Shown one piece after another: positions 49,524 to 60,608 of a stretch of DNA of 64,000 nt. The number at the start of each line of letters is the position of its first letter. The stretch's first letter is position 1. The translations under genes were made by a program, and so were the position numbers. Under the pieces are notes generated by a model. That model saw only the letters and a list, made by a program, of their open reading frames with translations. It was not told the DNA's origin and made no database searches. The DNA is from Triangularia verruculosa. Its lineage: Eukaryota; Ascomycota; Sordariomycetes; Sordariales; Podosporaceae. The stretch covers positions 62,001-126,000 of the forward strand of contig MU863937.1 in assembly GCA_033296885.1 (NCBI GenBank). Direction: 5' to 3'.

Positions 49524-52385
49524 ATGTCGGCGCCCAACAGCCGACATGGCCCGCCATCAACACCACACCACGAGCGCTCCAAGTCTCAAAGCACCAGCAA
49601 CACCAGCAAACCCGGTATTCGTCTCGTCCCATACACGCCGCCGAAGATCGATGCAGACGAGCGCGCACCAAGCCAGGCCTCTGCGCGCGAGAATGCATCA
49701 AGTCGTCTTTCCAACCGCAGTAGCGGCGACCAAACCATTCGACTTGTTGGACATTCAAGGAGCAGGAGCAGCCCGATTGCAGAGGTGATAAGCAATTTTG
49801 ATGCGGGCAATGTTGGGTCTGCATTGTCGTCTTCGACGGGTGCGGGTCTCCCATTGGCGCGGGGGAGGAGTGACAGAGTTTCAGGCATGAAACCCATGGT
49901 CAGCCCCTCGGGGGCGGGCCAAGGAGGTCCAACCGCTTCCGCTGTCAAGTCACCGTCCGAAGATTCGCCCAACTTCACGACATATCCTGCATCAACGCGA
50001 TCTTCCCGCGCAAGCGAGTCGCCATCCCCAGCCGACTCCTCCCACACTGCTACCCGGTCTCGGTCTAGGTCTTCGTCCGGGGCCCCCGCCAGACGACGCA
50101 CCATCATCGTCACCAACCCCGACAAGACGTTTACCCTTGTACGCAATGACTCTGACGCAGAGTCTTCCGTCACGCCCAGCCATCCAGTTCGCGACAGCCT
50201 TGTGTCCCCTTCCCTGTCGTATGCTTCCAGATCGAGCACGCAAGAGCGACCGTCGATCTTATCTTGGGCCGAGAGTCGCTCAGAGACCCCCATGACGGGC
50301 GTAAGCACCGTCATCCCGGATAACACACCTGAGCCGCCCTCTCCTGCACCCTCATCCACAGGCTCTTCAACCATACACTTAGTTGAAGATCCTAATCCTG
50401 CAGCCTCTTCGTCTTCTCCCTGGAGCTACCGCATGGTCGGTGGCCTGCGGAAGGTAGCTCAGACGCCCGAGCCCCCCGCCACCAAGGAGCCGCAATACGA
50501 GCCGGAATCGCTGCCCTCAGACAGACCTCTCTCCCCGCTCATTGAGGACCCTACCGGCAAGGAAGAAGAAGTTACGCCCACCAAGACGGTAGCGCCAAAA
50601 GCGTCCTTTGCATCCGCCGTATCCGATCAAACTATCGATACCGTCTCAGTCAGCACAAACTACAAGGTATACGGCCCAGGCTCGTCGCCAGCCCAGGAAT
50701 CAAACGACAGTCTCCTCTTCAATCGACCCGGTACTTCCAATTGGGAGGTGTTGGGCGAAGCTTCACCTGCCCCTGCTTCCAAGGGTAGTCCATTGGCATC
50801 GTCGGCAGCATCGTCATCAGCAGGTGAAAACGATAACTACGTCGTGTATGGCGAGTCATCACCGTCGCCGGCTTCGTCCCTCATTACCGTAGCCAAGAAG
50901 CCTCGTCCAAGCTATTCGCAGGAGAGCTTGCGAGTCGCACCGCTCAGGTCAGCGAAGAAGTCGTACGAAAATTTTGGATACTACAAGCAGCGGTCGAGAG
51001 AGAATCTTCGTTCGCGCACCAACTCTGTTCATTCACTGAAGAGTGTTCCTTCTATTATTGGCAAGCAGGACCCATCGTTGTTAGTTGCCCCGGTTGCCGT
51101 TAATCTTGGGCTGTTGTCTCCGCGGGCTGCCCGTGGAGGTGATCCGGGGAGTTCCTCGCAGCTGCCCTCGTGGTTGGCACCGCCAACTGCAGGATCATCC
51201 TCCAGGCCCGAAAAGTCCAATACACAACACGCATCGGTGCCGATGATCACCGCCACTCCCCATCAGTGGAGTTCGCAGCTTTCCACTGTCCAGTCCGAAA
51301 GTGAAGTCGAAAGTAGCCCAATGCCTACACGGTCCGTTTCGCCACTTTCCGAGTCCTCCGGCGGGCATCACCGCCGTCGCAGCAGCGCCGGATGGGTAAG
51401 CTCCATGCACAGTCGTCAGATGCATAGTGTCTCGTCATCTATCGCTGGCCAGCTTGAAGAAGCCGCCGATACCACCTCAGGGAGCGACTCCCTTCACCGC
51501 CCGCAGCCAAGTTTGTCGAGAGTCGGTCAAATACGCATGGTGCGTGACCAGGACGAGCATGGAGATGGAATTGCAGATTTGGAACACAGGCCGTCCAGGA
51601 CGGGATTGTCAAGCTACTTCACCAACACAAACAGCTCCAGCAGAGGTCTTCACTCCAGTGGCAGCTCGCGTTCTCGTGGAAACAGCTTCAGTTCACAGGT
51701 CCCCGCCTGGGCCAAGGTCTATTATGGATCAGGTGAAAGACGCTGGCTTGGAAGGTCACCTTCCTTCATGTCAATGTCTGAGAGCGGCAGCAGGCCCAGT
51801 AGCCCAAGATTCTACAACGACGGCGACTCTCCAACCGATGACCAGTTCCCTCCAAACATCTACAGCCCGAGGAAACGTGCGAGAGAAGTCCAGGGTGAGC
51901 ATACATTCTTGGGCCAGTCGGAAATGGGTATCACACCAGCACCCCCCCAGGACTACAATGTATTCAGAACTTTGCGCCAAAAGACATCCAGCATCTGGTC
52001 CCCACATCTCCGACAAGATCGACGAGCCAGCCGCTACAGCATGTGGGATCCGCCCAGTGTCAACTGGTCGGCCGATACCAAGCTTATGGGCAAGCGAAAT
52101 ATCCAAGTGGTGCTTTTCATCATTGGCTTCGTTTTCCCATTTGCCTGGATGATCGCAGCCGTCCTGCCGCTGCCCAAGAGGTACACACTTGAGAAGGAAT
52201 CTGCTCAAAAGCAGCCAGAGTACAGCTATCAGCCGCAGGCAGCAGACGAACGGAGATGCGAGACAGTGCGATGGTGGAGGAATCTGAACCGCATAATGTC
52301 GGTTGTTGGTCTTCTCATCATCGGCGCCGTGGTCGCTCTGGCCGTTGTCGGTGTTAAGCAAGGATGGGGACAGAAATCGCGATAA
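49524..52385 (+). CDS. Large serine-rich protein with two C-terminal membrane segments
   Basis: Single exon, 953 residues; fungal-specific by composition, function not known. Residues 1-850 are Ser/Pro/Thr-rich disorder with many SP and RSxS sites suited to phosphorylation. Repeated short motifs recur: NYKVYGPGSSPA (about 380) and NYVVYGESSPSPAS (about 450), with a related NWEVLGEASPAPAS between them. Near the C-terminus are a hydrophobic span (QVVLFIIGFVFPFAWMIAAV, about 860) and a second (SVVGLLIIGAVVALAVVGV, about 925), separated by a charged loop. This predicts a protein whose long Ser-rich part and short tail sit on the same side of a membrane. There is no signal peptide. It may be a plasma-membrane or ER scaffold; this is inference. 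Confidence 0.85.
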   Translation: MSAPNSRHGPPSTPHHERSKSQSTSNTSKPGIRLVPYTPPKIDADERAPSQASARENASSRLSNRSSGDQTIRLVGHSRSRSSPIAEVISNFDAGNVGSALSSSTGAGLPLARGRSDRVSGMKPMVSPSGAGQGGPTASAVKSPSEDSPNFTTYPASTRSSRASESPSPADSSHTATRSRSRSSSGAPARRRTIIVTNPDKTFTLVRNDSDAESSVTPSHPVRDSLVSPSLSYASRSSTQERPSILSWAESRSETPMTGVSTVIPDNTPEPPSPAPSSTGSSTIHLVEDPNPAASSSSPWSYRMVGGLRKVAQTPEPPATKEPQYEPESLPSDRPLSPLIEDPTGKEEEVTPTKTVAPKASFASAVSDQTIDTVSVSTNYKVYGPGSSPAQESNDSLLFNRPGTSNWEVLGEASPAPASKGSPLASSAASSSAGENDNYVVYGESSPSPASSLITVAKKPRPSYSQESLRVAPLRSAKKSYENFGYYKQRSRENLRSRTNSVHSLKSVPSIIGKQDPSLLVAPVAVNLGLLSPRAARGGDPGSSSQLPSWLAPPTAGSSSRPEKSNTQHASVPMITATPHQWSSQLSTVQSESEVESSPMPTRSVSPLSESSGGHHRRRSSAGWVSSMHSRQMHSVSSSIAGQLEEAADTTSGSDSLHRPQPSLSRVGQIRMVRDQDEHGDGIADLEHRPSRTGLSSYFTNTNSSSRGLHSSGSSRSRGNSFSSQVPAWAKVYYGSGERRWLGRSPSFMSMSESGSRPSSPRFYNDGDSPTDDQFPPNIYSPRKRAREVQGEHTFLGQSEMGITPAPPQDYNVFRTLRQKTSSIWSPHLRQDRRASRYSMWDPPSVNWSADTKLMGKRNIQVVLFIIGFVFPFAWMIAAVLPLPKRYTLEKESAQKQPEYSYQPQAADERRCETVRWWRNLNRIMSVVGLLIIGAVVALAVVGVKQGWGQKSR

Positions 52386-52401
52386 TATAACATCATTGAC
52401 C

Positions 52402-52416
52402 CACACACACACACAC
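52402..52416. repeat. (CA)n microsatellite
   Basis: Fifteen bases of uninterrupted CA alternation just after the Ser-rich gene's stop codon. Confidence 0.8.
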
Positions 52417-54076
52417 GCTCACTCGCACAAATATCACTATGCCTTACCAAAGGCACGGATCGCCGTACAATCTCTATAAATCTATCACTCACACGCGCAC
52501 GCTACATCCACTCACATATTGGATTAAACCAACCTCGACTTACCAACGATCGCACGATTTGGGCATTTTCTAGGCCCACCTCAGTACATGCACATCATCT
52601 ACCGGAACGAATTTTCACGACAGCTTCGACGACGAACCAACATTTAATGCCTCTGACGGTTCCTTTTTTTGACGTACAAGCTCAAAAATAGATCTTGATA
52701 CCGCCTGGGTTTTCTTTTCCAACATTTACGGATTGATGAGATGCCTTTTGTGGCAGCCCATTTTCTTTTCATCTTTCAATGATCGACGAATTTTCTTTCA
52801 GAGATCTTTACTTTACATCTTCAAACGTGTCGTTACTACCATTTTCTTCTTTTTTTATTTACTGTGGAGGGCGAGGAGTGGAAAAAGAAAGGGAGAAAGA
52901 TAAGAAGATGGAGGGGCGTTTTGACATTGAAGATACCCCGTCATTGTTTGCTTTTTTTTCCACAAGACTTTTCATCAAATATGGGAGTCGGGTGAAATCT
53001 TTTTCCTGGCGGCTTTTTCACACGAAGCAAGACCGAAAGTATATACATACTGGTACAAAGCCTGTTTTTTTTTTTTTTATCTCTCTGTATTATCACCATC
53101 ATTTGGGAGGTTTATTGTAACCTTACCCTGCAAACTTATTACTTAGTTTTTAAACCTTGGTTTTTACTTGCCTTCCTTTGGAAGATAAGAGAGGTTGAAA
53201 AAGGAGGGGCGATTTGGTCGATTGCGGATTTTTATGGCAAGCTGTGGGAGGAGGAAGCTACTGCCTTTCTGCAGAAAGCAAAAGGATTTCATGCATTATT
53301 ACGATAGTCATGGTACGAAACGTAATGCAAAGAACTTTTTTGTCAGGATCACATTCTGGGTTTGTTCAATGTCCTCGTGCATCGCAGACGGTGTGGCGTC
53401 ATGATACATGAGACAGTTGGGTCGCAATGGTGATCGACTTGGTAGCAGTTGTAATGTGTTTCTACCTGACTTCAAGCGCCGTTTTTGTCTTTTGGTTGAA
53501 TTATTGAATGATTAAAGATTTATATTGTTCAAGGCAGGTAGGTGTAGTAAGCGACTCTTGCTAACACATATGTGGCTGCAATTCGATGAGCTAAGGTTAA
53601 ATTTACGAAGGGAAAATGGATTAACACCACCCGCCCACTTCAAAGTCTTTCTGCTGTCGATTGATTACCATTCTGTCACAATTCAGGACCGCACTCTTCC
53701 TAGGTAACCGAGTTATGGCTGACGGGTCATGACCTGACTAAGTATTCATAAAATAGTGGCTTACTGCTGATCAGCTGCTGCCTAAACACTCATCAGATAA
53801 TGATGAGATCAATAGCAATCCCTTATAGCTTACGATCAAGGGAACCTCCATTATTTTCTCAGGCTCGATGATATCGGCTACATCGCCGACAATGGCAAAC
53901 TGAGAAAGGGGTTGTGTTCCACCCTGCACCAATGCTGTCTCATTAAAACATCGACCCTCATGATCTTGTATATATTTCCATTTCAAATGTTCACTTCTCC
54001 TTGTTCTTCATGATATTCAACCTTTCAAGAGGTCCCCCTTTCCGCTATGTAACAAGAGCGTACAGAGATGCAATGT

Positions 54077-54089
54077 CCCCCCCCCCCCC
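54077..54089. repeat. Poly-C run
   Basis: Thirteen consecutive C residues in the 3' flank of ALE1. Such runs are length-unstable and error-prone in sequencing. Confidence 0.8.
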
Positions 54090-54246
54090 GCTTCACCCAT
54101 ACTTTCAACCGTCCTGTAATGTTTACGCCCTATCGCCATGCTTTAGCAACGCAAAAAAAGAAAAGGGATAGATCACTTTCCTCCTCTTCCCTATCAACAC
54201 ACTTTTTCTCTCCACCTAAAGGTCCTTCCTCAGTCGTCTCCAACAC

Positions 54247-56131
54247 CTACATAACTTTCTTCATCTTCTCCTTGACCAAACTATTCTCACGACTCCTTGT
54301 CCGTCTAGCCTCAACCTCCCTTTTCACCTCCTTCATCATCTCATCCAGCTCCTCCTCCATATCAGCCGAAATCCCCATCACCGGCTCCTTACTTGAGCTC
54401 AGACTCTCCGAGCTCGCCGTCCGCTGCAGTCCAGCCTTATCACCCTTCTTATCAGTAATAACGCCAGCTTTAGCATTCCTTTGATCAAGAGCCTTCTTCA
54501 TAGCCTTAGCTCCGGGAGAGTAAAAGAATGCCATGAGCGCACCTGTCCCCACCACAGCATAGAAGTACACCCTCGCCCAGACGGTGATCGACCCGCTGAA
54601 TGACAGGATCAAGAACGGAGCGGCAGCGAAGGAAAATGTGAGCTGGGTGGTGAGCCATGAAGCGAGGTCGTACCACTTCTTGGAAGGCAGCGGGGCTTGG
54701 GTCTTGGGGTCGAGGAAAAAGGGGCGGAAGAAACGGCGGAGTTCTGTTGGATATTAGCTTGATAACAACTAAATGAAAAGGGCAAAAAAGACGACGTACT
54801 TTTCGCAACCGTCTGGATAAAACTGGCCAGCACAAACGACAAATAATACCCAGGATAAAACCCATGCCAAAACGCCGAGGTCGTGAATGTCGCCAAACTA
54901 GCCCTGAACCCGGGCTTCTTCCCTCTAGGTGTAACCCGCAGGTAAACATAGTTTCTTAGCCAAAGGTTGGTGTTGATGTTCCAGGCACCCAGATAACCCC
55001 TTGTGTTCTGCGCAAACTCCACCTCCCACGGGTTGATATTCTGGAGTCTATCCCAAGACACCTTTCCAGTCTTCGGGTCAACACCCTTGTAACCCAGACC
55101 AGCCAGGATGCAAGCACCCTCCGTCATGGTCCAGACACCATAGTACTTGCAGCGGGCGGTAAAGCCGACCATGTGCAGTACAAGGAGCCGGCGGAGGAAC
55201 CCGTATGTTACGAACTTGTCCTCCAGCAGTGCCTCGGGGTAGTAGTGAGCGGACAGCTTGAGGAACGAGAAGGTCCAGATCAATCCAGCGGCTAACTTCA
55301 GCATGGCGGGAGTCCCACTGCGGGGAATCTTGCGCTTGCGCCGGGTAGGCGGCTTTTTGGACGGGTCAACGTTCGCCGGCACTTCGAACATGGTAGTGTC
55401 AAGCCACCGGCGGTACTCAACAAAATCAAATGCGGGGCCAATTAGCATGCTGGGGAAGAAGAAGACGTAACCAGCATAGTTGAGCAGACTGGGGAGCTCC
55501 ACGAGGCGTCTGTCCTTTTGGTGGTCCGAGAGGTCGGCCTCCGGGAGCACGCCGTCAGCCACATTCCAACAGAAGGCGCTCAACTTCATGACTAGAACCA
55601 TTTGGGCCCCTGTGATATCGACTGAGCGAGGGCTGTTGGCTTGTTGGCGCGCAATGTGGTTAACGCTCATGTGTCCCATCAAAAAAACAAAGCCAATCCA
55701 TGGCATGTATGGCGAGCCCCTGAGGTACTTCGCGATAGCGTATGTGCCCACTGCCGAGATCAAGATGGTTCGGAGGCCATCCCAGAGATCGAAGAGTCCG
55801 ACGAGGTAGAACAACGAAATCGAGATGGAGAAAAGGTTTTTGAACTCGGGACGCGCATCGGGAACTCGTTTTAGGAGGCCGGCGAGGGGGTACGATAGGA
55901 GGAACGAGAAGACGAGTTTTACTGTTTCGCAGCATGTTAGCAACCGAAAGCTTTTCTGCAGTGCTCATCCAACATTAATCTGTCACAGGAGACAAACATA
56001 CACTCATCTGGGCCGGCACCGATCCTGTCGGCCAGCCAAACGAATGCTACAGCAGCCAAACAACGTCAGCAAACCGACCCAAGACTGATCTCGAAGGAGG
56101 CGCCCATACGCGCGTTAATAAACGGTATCAT
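54247..56131 (-). CDS. ALE1: Lysophospholipid acyltransferase (MBOAT family)
   Basis: ER membrane acyltransferase of the Lands cycle that re-acylates lysophospholipids. The body is exon 55921-54800 plus 54743-54247. The start (MIPFINARMGASFE) is at 56131 on a short first exon, followed by a small exon ending at 56002 in IGAGPDEL. The first intron is ambiguous: 56078-56025 (54 nt, 564 residues) or 56085-56047 (39 nt, 569 residues). I prefer the former by length. Visible hallmarks are LLSYPLAGLLKRVPD, the MGHMSVNHI block, VDITGAQMVLVMKL, WNINTNLWLRNYVYLR (Asn site) and the catalytic His in TSAFWHGFYPGYY. About eight to ten membrane spans are evident. The C-terminal tail is charged and probably cytosolic (EEELDEMMKEVKREVEARR). 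Confidence 0.92.
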
Positions 56132-56830
56132 TGTGACCAGTGGTCCTTGTTTTGTTGAATGCGCAAGGGCGTTACAAAACGTCGGTCGCAGAGTCGTGTT
56201 ATACCATCACGAGGTAGTTTCGATCGGTTGCGGAGCTGGAGGAGTTGTTGGAGAGAAGTACAAGAAGCCGTTTGTTCTCGGCGGCGTCAGGGTTTATGCG
56301 ACAGGGGGCACCAGAAATGTGAAGGGCCCCCAGATAAGTGGAAGTTGAGATGGCAGGTAAATAAAGAGCAAGTTTAGCTTGTATACAGTTTCGTCCAAAT
56401 CGCTAAAAATGACGATGCAAGGCGGCAGCCGTTTTTTTCATCGGATCGTTGAGGATGCCAAAATAAGGTCATGAACCGTTGGGGACTGATGGGGATTTTT
56501 GGTGGGTCCACTGCTGTGACATCACCAGACCACAGCCGCACGATGCTTTTTGGCATGTGCTACGGAGTCAGCGTCGCTCATTGGCTCCACCTTGGCGCCC
56601 CATACATCAAAGATCTACCTATGGACATGTGCTGATAGTAGTACATATAGGCTGTACAATGGCCCTGGAGGGCTGATTTGATCCTATGGCAGGCTATTAG
56701 GCACTGCGCCTTTGCCTTGTCATGCGGCCTTCCGTGTCTCTGCCTTCTTTTCGGCTGGACTCCCAGAGGCAGAGGGATGGCGGGGCTTTGGAGGTGAGAT
56801 TGTGCGTGGGTTTCTGAATCCTAGGCTCGA
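56132..56830. other. Intergenic: ALE1 promoter and MMM1 3' flank
   Basis: No gene seen. A CCAAT box in the ALE1 orientation (ATTGG near 56580) lies about 450 bp upstream of ALE1. Confidence 0.5.
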
Positions 56831-58152
56831 TCATGTAGGCATGTCGATGCCTGGAAGAGAACCCGGCATAGATCCTGGCATAGATCCTGACACTGAGTAC
56901 GTATCGTCTGTCACTGGTCGCCGTCTGTAACGGAGCCCATCTACCTCGGTGTCCACTTCTTGACGAGCCTCCTTGGCAACATCACCACCATGTGCCTTGT
57001 GTATTGAGTGCTCAACATTGGCGATAATCTCGCCACCTCCGCGCGTGTTCTTCTTCCGCGGCCACATGCTGGGAAGTTCAATCTCCTGAAACCTTGGCTC
57101 TACGCACCGCTCATCAAACCATCGATGAAGGCGGGACTCAACCAGCTGCGCAATCTTGGGAACATCTTGCAACCTTGACCGACTGCCCAAGAGACTGCGA
57201 ATAGAGAAATCCAGCCGGTAATCATCAAGGAAAGTGAACGTCATTTTGGTGGGTGTGTTCTCGGAGGGGTTGCTGGGGATAAACGAGATGGATAACGTGC
57301 CACTGAAACGCACAATAGAAACCGCCAATGCCACAGGCAAGACAGCGCTCAGTCGCTTAGGGAAGTTAAGAAGCAGTTTCGTCTCGACAGCCAGAGTGAT
57401 CATGTCGCTGAGATCAACATCCATCCGCGCTTGGAGGCGTGCGCCTTCCCTCGTAGCCAACTTGGGGTCAAACGCCTTCCCAGCTCCAAACTCGAGGCCA
57501 TCCTCGTCCACTGGTATGATTCGGCAGTTGCTAAATATGGGGAAATCCTCACCCAAACTCAGCTCTGACACGCGTATCTCATCCACAAAGTCCGGTCTTG
57601 AGTTTCCATTGAGAGCCTTGCTCAGAGATGTGAGTATGGCATCGTCATGCTGTGCATCACTGCGGAACTGGGCAATGGTCTGCGCAATCAAGACATTGAA
57701 CCAGTCCAGGCTTTCTGGCTGGTGACTGTCCACCTTGTAGTATGTCTTGTCGAGAATCGAGCCGATGGTCAGGGTCGGCGGGTTCAATCGGAGAATGCTC
57801 GATTTCTTCTTGTTGAGGGCCGGTAGGGCCGGTGGTTGGGAACCTTGGCGTTGTGTGGCTTCCGACCGAAGACTGAGTAATGACTTTTTATGGGCAAGAG
57901 TCCTCGATCTCCGTTCGGTCGCGCGTATAGAAGCTGTTTCTTCTGCTGACGGAGCTTCTCCAAAGATGAAGAACTTTATGAATGCGGCGATCAGGAGCAC
58001 TACCGACAGTTGCCCGAGGATGAGACCTTGGAGGAAAGATAGCCTGGAATTGCGATTGGGTCTGTCAGTTCCGAGGCAAAAGAAACTAAGAAGTGATGGC
58101 CTAATAGCACTCACGAAGGCTCCGATCGAGTTGGGCAAACATCTTGGGCCAT
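56831..58152 (-). CDS. MMM1: Maintenance of mitochondrial morphology protein 1 (ERMES subunit)
   Basis: ER-anchored subunit of the ER-mitochondria encounter structure, which moves phospholipids between the two membranes. Exons 58152-58115 and 58043-56831 give 416 residues, the usual size. The start MAQDVCPTRSEPSLSFLQG and the single membrane span LILGQLSVVLLIAAFIKFFI (about residues 19-38) match filamentous-fungal MMM1. A short luminal N-terminus precedes the span. The SMP lipid-binding domain runs from about 120 (ESLDWFNVLIAQTIAQFRS) to about 350 (LVESRLHRWFDERCVEP). The C-terminal tail ends in short GSMPGSMPGSLPG repeats. The neighbour VPS45 starts 396 bp away on the other strand. Confidence 0.97.
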
Positions 58153-58548
58153 TTTTTGGAGAATACCTTGTGTTGCTTTGAAAATGTTCCAAGGATTCGA
58201 TAATGGCAGCTCCAACTTGACAAGGCCGCTGGCAAGATAATGGCTCTTATCTTATCATAGCGTGTCACTGGCCCGCTGCGTGCCGGCTGCAGGGTACCAA
58301 CTGCTACGCGGCAGGCACCCCGGGTTAGGCTCTTGGCACCAGCCGCAGGGGAGCTTCAAGGGACACAGCTCAGTTTGAGCTCAACCTTCATGATCACTTT
58401 GATACCTATTAATTCACTTTTACGACGCTGACGACCACTTGCTCCGTGAAGGAGACACAATCCAAAATCATTCTACTTTGTTGAACACACGTAAATCAAA
58501 GTTCCGGCAGACCAAATAATCCAGGCTCAACTCCGAGCACCAGCAACG
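58153..58548. promoter_or_regulatory. Divergent MMM1/VPS45 promoter with three GATA motifs
   Basis: AGATAA at 58235-58240 and TTATCTTATCA at 58247-58257 give three HGATAR-type motifs within about 22 bp. They sit about 90 bp from the MMM1 start and about 300 bp from VPS45. GATA factors bind such clusters in fungi; occupancy here is inference. Confidence 0.5.
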
Positions 58549-60366
58549 ATGGACGTGGTGCAGGCCGTGACAGGCTACGTCACCAAGATGGTGTCGGCCG
58601 GCGACAGCACATCGGGGACGGCGCAATCGGCCAAGATGAAGATTCTACTGCTGGACAGGGAAACAATGGCTTTCATATCGACCGCGGTTACGCAATCAAC
58701 ACTCCTCAATCATGAGGTATACCTCACAGACCGTCTGGACAAGGCGAATCGAGAAAAGATGCGCCATCTGCGCTGCCTATGCTTCGTGAGACCAGACCCG
58801 GATTCCATAGGCCTCCTTATTGATGAGCTTCGGGAGCCAAAGTATGGGGAATACCATCTCTTCTTCAGCAATGTTGCCAAAAAGTCCACACTGGAGCGTT
58901 TGGCCGAGGCTGACGATCACGAAGTTGTCAAACTTGTTCAAGAGTATTTCCTGGACTATGTGATCATCAACCCCGATTTGTTCTCTCTCAACATGTCTCA
59001 ACCGCTGTACCGCTTATGGAGTGGGAACCCGGACACGTGGAATAGAGACTCCCTCCAGCGCGCATCCGAAGGCCTCATTGCTGTCCTGCTGTCACTCAAG
59101 AAGAAGCCCCTTATCAGGTACCAAAAGTCGAGTACCTTGGCTCAGAAATTGGCATCAGAAGTGCGGTATCACATCACACAAGAGGACCAGCTCTTTGATT
59201 TCCGCAAGGTGGACACGCCACCAATTCTCCTCATCCTAGACCGAAGAGAAGATCCCATCACCCCGTTGCTCATGCAGTGGACATACCAGGCTATGGTGCA
59301 CCACCTTCTCGGCATCCACAATGGTCGCGTAGACCTGAGCAGCGTCCCTGATATCCGTCCCGAGCTCAAAGAGATTGTTCTGTCTCAGGACCAAGACCCA
59401 TTCTTCAAGAAGAATATGTATCTCAACTTTGGCGACTTGGGAAGCAACATCAAAGACTATGTTGAACAATACCAATCGAAGACCAAAAACAACGCCGACA
59501 TTGAGTCAATAGCCGACATGAAACGTTTCATTGAAGAGTATCCCGAGTTCCGGAAACTGTCGGGCAACGTCAGCAAACATGTCGCCCTCGTCTCCGAACT
59601 GAGCAGAAGGACAGGTGCAGAACACTTGATGGAAGTCAGCGAGCTGGAGCAAAGCATAGCCTGTAACGACAATCATGGGGCTGATCTCAAGGTATGGCCC
59701 TTCGTTGAAAATACCAGCCCGGAGTTTTACTAACTTCTCCAGAACATACAAACTCAAATTCAATCACCAACCCTTCTCCCTTCCTCCAAGCTCACTCTGG
59801 TGGCCCTGTATGGCCTCCGTTACAGCAAGCATCCCTCCAATGCTCTGCCACTGCTCATCGACCTCCTCACAACTGTCGGTGGAGTGTCTGTTCGCGAAGC
59901 CTCCGTTGTAAACAAACTTCTCACCTACCACCAATCTCTCCATGCCTCCGCGTCTGGAGCTGGCGGTATTACCGACCTATTCGAGTCCACGGGCCTTTTC
60001 AGCGCCGCCAATTCACGATTCAAGGGCCTCAAAGGTGTTGAAAATGTGTATACCCAACACTCACCTTTGCTAGAAACCACGTTGCAAAATCTGGTGAAAG
60101 GGAAAATGAAAGAAGGGCAGTATCCCTTTGTAGATGGCAGCCCAAGCGTCAAGGACAAACCTCAGGATATCATCGTTTTCATTATCGGGGGAGCAACATA
60201 CGAAGAGGCGAAGATGGTGGCGAGTATTAATGCTAGTAGCCCAGGGGTTAGAGTCGTGTTGGGTGGTACGACGGTGCATAATGCTACGACTTTCTTGGAG
60301 GAGGTGGAGGGGGCCGTAGATGGCTGGCCGGCAGATTCTCAAGGAGGAAGGGCAGGGAGGAGATAA
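58549..60366 (+). CDS. VPS45: Sec1/Munc18 protein Vps45
   Basis: SM protein that binds the syntaxin Tlg2/Pep12 class and controls SNARE assembly at the trans-Golgi and endosome. Exons 58549-59691 and 59743-60366 give 588 residues. Conserved segments are KILLLDRETMAFIS, REKMRHLRCLCFVRP, KYGEYHLFFSNVAKK, LLILDRREDPITPLL, KKNMYLNFGDLGSNI, the EYPEFRKLSGNVSKHVALV block, and the C-terminal QDIIVFIIGGATYEEAKMV with VVLGGTTVHN. Spans and length match the family. The intron branch sequence TTTTACTAAC precedes its acceptor. The C-terminus is a little longer and Gly/Arg-rich (SQGGRAGRR). Confidence 0.96.
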
Positions 60367-60608
60367 GCCTGATATTCTTCTAGGCATCTTAGATATATGA
60401 TAATCAATGATAATCTTTGGAAACAAGTATCAGATGTTGTCACTCGTTGCTGTCAGCGTTTAGATGGCGATATGGTCCGTGCGTCAGGACTGCCAGGATG
60501 TGTGATCCGCAACTCTGAATTTGAAGCTTTTAACAGCGGGGTGAGATTGGATCAGCTGAAGAGTGTTACTGGTTCTACCAGTTCAATTTGTCTCATTGAA
60601 AATTTAAG

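Larger units (their letters stand above)
52386..54246. other. Convergent 3' region, 1.9 kb
   Basis: Between two convergent genes. It contains a (CA)n tract, poly-T runs (14 T at 53065-53078) and a 13-C run (54077-54089). The ORF at 52779-53120 is Phe/Lys biased by poly-T/A and is not supported as a gene. Confidence 0.55.

Noticed and set aside
49586..50374. 262-codon antisense ORF
   Set aside because: Shadow of the Ser-rich coding region.
52779..53120. 113-codon ORF after the Ser-rich gene
   Set aside because: Runs of Phe/Lys from poly-T/A in a 3' flank.
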